Shown here: positions 7,229 to 11,277 of the stretch, one piece after another | Layout of the letters: each line of letters starts with the position of its first letter | How positions within the stretch are numbered: position 1 is the stretch's first letter | Assembly: GCA_051880395.1 (NCBI GenBank) | Contig: JBJENW010000213.1 | Location: forward strand, 1-11,277 | Direction: 5' to 3' | Source of the DNA: JBJENW01 sp051880395 | GTDB lineage: Bacteria > Bacillota > Clostridia > Lachnospirales > Lachnospiraceae | Length of the DNA: 11,277 bases | Position numbers and translations under genes: made by a program | Notes under the pieces: generated by a model | The model's database searches: none | What the model saw: only the letters and a program-made list of their open reading frames with translations | Told to the model about the DNA's origin: nothing

Positions 7229-7810
7229 ATGCCAATTAATTTGCAGAAAGGTCAAAAAATAGATCTGACAAAAGGAAATCCAAGTTTGAAAAAAATTTTA
7301 GTAGGACTCGGCTGGGACGTCAATCAGTATGACGGACAGGCAGATTTTGACTTAGATGCGTCCGCGTTTTTGCTGGGAGATAATGGAAAGGTCATCGTGC
7401 CGGAGGATTTTATCTTTTACAGTAATTTAAAGCATAAGAGCGGTGCAGTAGAGCATATGGGAGACAATCTGACCGGTGAGGGTGACGGTGATGATGAGCA
7501 GATCATTGTGGATCTGACAAAGGTACCGGAAAATATCAGTAAGATCGCATTTACGGTTACGATTTATGATTCGGATGTCCGGAAGCAGAATTTTGGTCAG
7601 GTAAGCAACGCGTATATCCGTATCGTAGATTCTGTGACAGATCAAGAACTGATCCATTATGATCTGGGAGAGGATTTCTCGATTGAAACAGCGATCGTAG
7701 TCGGAGAATTGTACCGACACAACGGAGCGTGGAAGTTTAATGCGATCGGAAGTGGATTTCAGGGTGGATTGGCAGCCATCTGCGCGAATTATGGAGTAGA
7801 AACCTGTTAA
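7229..7810 (+). CDS. terD: TerD-family calcium-binding stress protein, copy 1
   Basis: A 193-residue TerD-domain protein, nearly all of it the single domain. Family hallmarks are INLQKGQKIDLTK (3-15), the VGLGWD turn (25-30), DFDLDASAFLL (39-49), and the acidic loop DNLTGEGDGDDE (79-90), which supplies calcium ligands in characterised TerD proteins. The C-terminal ELYRHNGAWKFNAIG (160-174) is also typical. ATG 7229 is chosen because AGGAGG at 7215-7220 lies 8 bases upstream; an in-frame GTG at 7133 would overlap telA. TerD proteins give tellurite, phage and colicin tolerance in some bacteria, probably as calcium-dependent scaffolds. All calcium-site residues appear intact. Confidence 0.95.
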   Translation: MPINLQKGQKIDLTKGNPSLKKILVGLGWDVNQYDGQADFDLDASAFLLGDNGKVIVPEDFIFYSNLKHKSGAVEHMGDNLTGEGDGDDEQIIVDLTKVPENISKIAFTVTIYDSDVRKQNFGQVSNAYIRIVDSVTDQELIHYDLGEDFSIETAIVVGELYRHNGAWKFNAIGSGFQGGLAAICANYGVETC

Positions 7811-7840
7811 TGATGAAAAAGATCGGAAAGGAAGAAAAAA

Positions 7841-8431
7841 ATGGCAATTAGCTTACAAAAAGGTCAGAAAGTAAGTCTGACAAAAGACAATGCGGGATTA
7901 AACAATGTGATGGTAGGACTCGGCTGGGATGAGGCACAACGGCAAAAAGTCGGATTTTTTTCCAGAAAGCCGGCAGATATCGATTGTGATGCATCCGCAA
8001 TTTTATTGCAGAACGGAAAATTTGTGGATAAAGCGGATGTGGTTTATTTCGGAAATCTGACACACAAATCCGGAGCGATCCGGCATATGGGAGACAATCT
8101 GACCGGAGCCGGAGACGGGGATGACGAGCAGATTCTGGTGCAGCTTCAGGATGTACCAAGTCAGTATGACCGGATCATGGTCGTGGTAAATATTTATAAA
8201 GCGAGCGAGAGAAAACAGGACTTCGGTATGATCCAGAACGCCTTTATCCGAATCGTAGACGGTCGGACAAATCAGGAACTTTGCAGATATAATCTGTCTG
8301 AAAATTATGACGGAATGACCGCCATGATCTTTGGTGAAATTTATCGTCATAACGGGGAATGGAAATTTAATGCAATCGGTCAGGCGACACAGGATAACGG
8401 AATCAATGAATTAGTCCGTCGTTTTGTGTAA
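7841..8431 (+). CDS. terD: TerD-family calcium-binding stress protein, copy 2
   Basis: A 196-residue second TerD-domain protein, starting 30 bases after the first. The two align end to end and share the MxIxLQKGQK start, VGLGWD, HMGDNLTG, GDGDDEQI and the RHNGxWKFNAIG ending, so they arose by duplication. The acidic loop is DNLTGAGDGDDE (85-96). Between VGLGWD and the next conserved strand this copy has about seven extra residues containing VGFFSRK (37-43). The strand there reads DIDCDASAILL, the common TerD form. The last residues diverge from copy 1, ending ELVRRFV. AAAGGAAG at 7827-7834 serves as the ribosome site. The partner-specific role of the extra loop is unknown. Confidence 0.95.
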   Translation: MAISLQKGQKVSLTKDNAGLNNVMVGLGWDEAQRQKVGFFSRKPADIDCDASAILLQNGKFVDKADVVYFGNLTHKSGAIRHMGDNLTGAGDGDDEQILVQLQDVPSQYDRIMVVVNIYKASERKQDFGMIQNAFIRIVDGRTNQELCRYNLSENYDGMTAMIFGEIYRHNGEWKFNAIGQATQDNGINELVRRFV

Positions 8432-8477
8432 AAGACATAAATATTACTGAAAATATTACAAGAAAGGAAGAAAAGCG

Positions 8478-11165
8478 ATGAGCAAAAAGTATGAAGGGCT
8501 TACCGATGCCCAGGTCGAGGAGAGTCGTAGTAAATACGGTTCGAACAAGATCAAAGAACAGGAACCGGAAACTTTCTGGCAGCAATTTATGGAAGGATTC
8601 CAGGACCCGATGATCAAAATTTTATGTGTGATCGCAGTGGTGATGATCATCATGTTTTTCTGCGGACAGAGCGATTGGTATGAGCCGGTTGGTACGATCA
8701 TTGCAGTGCTTCTGGTAAACTTTGTATCTGCAAAGACCGGAGTTGCAAATGATGATGCGTATCGGAAATTAAAAGCGTCCCAGAAAAAAGATACCGCGAA
8801 AGCACTTCGTAACGGCGGTATTAAAGTAGTAGAAGTGGATGATCTTGTTGTTGGAGATGTTGTAATTTTACAGTCCGGAGATAAGATCTTAGCAGATGGT
8901 GTTTTAGTAGAGGGAAAAATTTCTGTTGATAACAGTGCCTTAAATGGTGAGGCAGAAGAATGCAAGAAATGTCCGGCACCAGAGAATTTTGAACTGCCGG
9001 AAAATATTACAGGTGATACCTTTGTTGACAAACATAGTCTGTTTCGTGGTGCAACGGTCTTAGACGGAGAAGGCCGCATGGTCATCCAGAAGGTCGGAGA
9101 AAAGACCATGATGGGAAAAATGGCAGATGACATGGACGGCAAAGAGCCGGACTCTCCGTTAAAAGTAAAATTAAACAAACTGGCAAATCAGATTTCTGTA
9201 TTTGGTTATGTTGGCGCGATCGTGATCGCACTTGCGTATTTTATTCATAACATCATTGTTTTCGGTGGATTTGGTGCCTATTTTGCACAGGGCTGGGGAC
9301 CAGTCTTAAGCGATTTCATGAGTGCCGTAGCCGTAGCCATCAGTATCATTGTCTGTGCAGTACCGGAAGGTCTGCCGCTTGTGATCGCATTGGTATTGAT
9401 GCAGAATACCGGAAAACTGTTCAAGGTAAACGTTTTGGTCCGGAAATCCATTGGTATTGAAACTGCAGGATCCTTAAATATCTTATTCAGCGATAAGACG
9501 GGAACCATCACAAAGGGACAGCTGGAAGTGGTAGAATTCTTTGACGGTACCGGAAATGACATCGACATGGATGCCCTGCGGGCTGGGAAAGCAGCAACAG
9601 CGATCAAAGAAAATTTAGACTTCTGTATCGGAAAAAATACGGGAGCGATGTTTGATGATACGCACAATGTCGTCGGCGGAAACATGACCGATCAGGCATT
9701 GTTAAAATTCCTCGGTGAAGATACCTTCAAAGCATTAGATCAAAGAACCGACTGTCCGGTAACGGAACAGCAGGATTTCAACAGTTCGAACAAATTTAGC
9801 CAGGCGTACATTGCAAACTTTGGAAAAACGTTCTACAAAGGTGCGCCGGAGCGAATTTTGGAAAAAGCAAAGAAATACTTAGATGCCGACGGAAATGAAG
9901 TGGACATCGATATGAGTAAGGTCAATGCGAAGATCGATGAACTGGCAAACCGTGCGATGCGTGTGCTTGCATTTGGATACAGTAAATCCAATATGCAGCG
10001 TGATGTGATCAATGATGATATTGTTTTGGTCGGTCTGGTCGGTATCCGTGATGATGTTCGTCCGGAAGCCAAAGAAGCGATTGTAGAAGTGAAGAAAGCC
10101 GGCATTCAGGTTGTTATGATCACTGGTGACCGAAAAGAAACAGCGGTTGCCATCGCAAAAGAAGCCGGTCTGTTGTCAGAAGGCGATGATGGAATCGCAC
10201 TGACATCTGCAGAGTTAAATCAGATGTCCGACGACGAAGTAAAGAAGATCTTACCGCGGATTCGCGTGATCTCCCGTGCACTTCCGACGGACAAGAGCCG
10301 TATGGTAAAACTCTGCCAGGAAATGAACCTCGTTGTCGGTATGACCGGTGACGGAGTCAACGATAGTCCTGCACTGAAACGTGCCGATGTTGGTTTTGCA
10401 ATGGGTAGTGGTACCGATGTTGCAAAAGAAGCCGGGAAACTGGTTATCTTAGATGATAACTTTAATTCGATCAAAAATGCGATCTGGTATGGTCGTACGT
10501 TGTATATTAATATTTTGAAATTCTGTAAGATGCAGCTGGTCATCAATGTGGCAGCCGTTTTGGTTTCTGCGATTTCACCGTTTATCGGAATCAACGAACC
10601 GTTAAAAGTAACGCATCTGCTCTGGATCAACCTCTGTATGGACAGTTTGGCGTCCATCATGTTTGCCGGTGAGCCTGCACTGGAAAAATACATGCGCGAT
10701 AAGCCAAGAAGACGTGACGAGAGCATCATCAGTAAGGCGATGGCGGTACAGGTATTGACGATGGCAGGATGGCTGACCGCGATGAGTTTATTCTGGTTTA
10801 AGTTTACGGCGGGTGGAACAGAGCCGTTCTTCCGTCAGTTCTTTGCCAATGATGGACAGTTCTACACCGCATACTTTGCATTATTTGTGTTCAGCTTTAT
10901 GGTAAATGCGCTGAATGTGCGCAGCGACGGACCGAATGTATTTGAACACATCAAAGAAAATCCGACGTTTATCCGTGTCTGGCTGATCATCATGCTGGTG
11001 CAGATCGTTATGGTAAGCATCGGCGGTGTGATCGGAGAAATCTTCAGCTGCCAGCGTTTCGGATTGAAGGGATGGCTGATTGTCATCGGCTTATCACTCA
11101 CGATGTATCCAATCGATGTGATCCGAAAGCTGATCGTAAATGCAGGCAAAAAGAAAACTGCATAA
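8478..11165 (+). CDS. PMCA-type calcium-translocating P-type ATPase
   Basis: An 895-residue P2-type ATPase that would export Ca2+ from the cytoplasm at the expense of ATP. Parts in order: cytoplasmic N-terminus; membrane segments about 45-62 and 69-88; actuator domain with LNGEAEE (155-161) in place of the usual TGES; segments about 239-261 and 278-310 with PEGLP (296-300); phosphorylation motif DKTGT (Asp339); nucleotide domain with KGAPE (454-458); hinge motifs TGD (549-551) and TGDGVND (623-629); then a C-terminal set of segments. QLVINVAAVLV (686-696) and NLCMDSLAS (718-726, Asn718 and Asp722 as likely Ca2+ ligands) resemble the type IIB, plasma-membrane subgroup rather than SERCA. No C-terminal calmodulin-like tail is present. 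AAAGGAAG (8463-8470) is 7 bases before ATG 8478. It closes the operon, 46 bases after terD copy 2. Confidence 0.93.
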   Translation: MSKKYEGLTDAQVEESRSKYGSNKIKEQEPETFWQQFMEGFQDPMIKILCVIAVVMIIMFFCGQSDWYEPVGTIIAVLLVNFVSAKTGVANDDAYRKLKASQKKDTAKALRNGGIKVVEVDDLVVGDVVILQSGDKILADGVLVEGKISVDNSALNGEAEECKKCPAPENFELPENITGDTFVDKHSLFRGATVLDGEGRMVIQKVGEKTMMGKMADDMDGKEPDSPLKVKLNKLANQISVFGYVGAIVIALAYFIHNIIVFGGFGAYFAQGWGPVLSDFMSAVAVAISIIVCAVPEGLPLVIALVLMQNTGKLFKVNVLVRKSIGIETAGSLNILFSDKTGTITKGQLEVVEFFDGTGNDIDMDALRAGKAATAIKENLDFCIGKNTGAMFDDTHNVVGGNMTDQALLKFLGEDTFKALDQRTDCPVTEQQDFNSSNKFSQAYIANFGKTFYKGAPERILEKAKKYLDADGNEVDIDMSKVNAKIDELANRAMRVLAFGYSKSNMQRDVINDDIVLVGLVGIRDDVRPEAKEAIVEVKKAGIQVVMITGDRKETAVAIAKEAGLLSEGDDGIALTSAELNQMSDDEVKKILPRIRVISRALPTDKSRMVKLCQEMNLVVGMTGDGVNDSPALKRADVGFAMGSGTDVAKEAGKLVILDDNFNSIKNAIWYGRTLYINILKFCKMQLVINVAAVLVSAISPFIGINEPLKVTHLLWINLCMDSLASIMFAGEPALEKYMRDKPRRRDESIISKAMAVQVLTMAGWLTAMSLFWFKFTAGGTEPFFRQFFANDGQFYTAYFALFVFSFMVNALNVRSDGPNVFEHIKENPTFIRVWLIIMLVQIVMVSIGGVIGEIFSCQRFGLKGWLIVIGLSLTMYPIDVIRKLIVNAGKKKTA

Positions 11166-11179
11166 GTTTTTTCAGATCT

Positions 11180-11207
11180 AAAAGGCGTTCCGAAAGGGGC
11201 GTCTTTT
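11180..11207 (+). terminator. Probable intrinsic terminator of the operon
   Basis: Bases 11180-11191 and 11196-11207 form a 12-bp stem capped by a GAAA tetraloop (11192-11195), allowing three G-U pairs. It begins 14 bases after the ATPase stop codon. The 3' arm ends in TTTT and is followed by GG, so the U-tract is short and lies within the stem, making it a slightly atypical terminator. With the A-run on the 5' arm it could also act on the - strand. Confidence 0.65.
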
Positions 11208-11277
11208 GGCTATCCGAAACGGTATCGACTCCACCACTCTTTGAAAATGGGAGACGCGAAAAATATCTCAACCTGGG
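11208..11277. other. Trailing non-coding sequence
   Basis: About 70 bases after the terminator hairpin run to the window edge. I see no gene start with a ribosome site, no repeat and no RNA gene in them. Confidence 0.5.

Noticed and set aside
8440..8459. AATATTAC direct repeat before the ATPase gene
   Set aside because: Only two 8-base copies in an AT-rich gap, with no promoter nearby; likely chance.
8456..9178. Long antisense open frame (240 codons) opposite the ATPase start
   Set aside because: The + strand encodes an intact, motif-rich ATPase here. The antisense product is Ser/Thr/Pro-rich with no recognised domain, as expected for a shadow frame.
1..11277. CRISPR arrays, tRNA, rRNA, transposases, integrase sites
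   Set aside because: No regularly spaced repeats, no cloverleaf-like sequence and no transposase or integrase motifs were found.

Overview
The window holds one long stress-response locus on the + strand, a variant of the Ter (tellurite/toxic-anion resistance) system. Strong AGGAGG-type ribosome binding sites, moderate GC, codon use rich in AAA/GAA/GAT, and a PMCA-type calcium ATPase all fit a gut Firmicute, probably a Clostridia/Lachnospiraceae member. That placement is inferred from style, as no marker gene is present.

Layout. Bases 1-393 carry no gene. They contain a very long hairpin (core arms 22-55 and 75-108), some small AT-rich dyads and an extended -10 promoter (-10 at 339-344). Next come four tightly packed genes: an HpcH/CitE-like TIM-barrel C-C bond lyase (394-1413), a PRTase with a C-terminal TRSP domain (1380-2531), a second PRTase with a PELOTA-type C-terminus (StiP family, 2548-3600), and a large YceG-family protein (3626-5908). 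A 122-bp gap with a near-consensus sigma-A promoter (TTGATT-17-TATAAT) and two dyads precedes the second block: telA (6031-7188), two tandem terD genes (7229-7810 and 7841-8431) and a P-type Ca2+ ATPase (8478-11165). A GAAA-capped hairpin at 11180-11207 probably ends the operon.

How the genes may work together. In published comparative genomics of Ter systems, the lyase, two PRTases and the RNA-binding-like PELOTA domain form a predicted biosynthetic module for a nucleoside-like metabolite; its product is unknown. TelA and the TerD proteins form the stress-sensing part, and TerD proteins bind calcium. The calcium pump gives the locus a membrane component while no TerC is seen, suggesting that calcium is the shared theme. 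The ATP-grasp and HAD enzymes often found with this module are absent here. The most notable new observations are a short KKxG(F/I)FxRxF-like peptide shared by YceG, TelA and (in part) the second TerD, a threefold internal repeat in YceG, and the long 5' hairpin.
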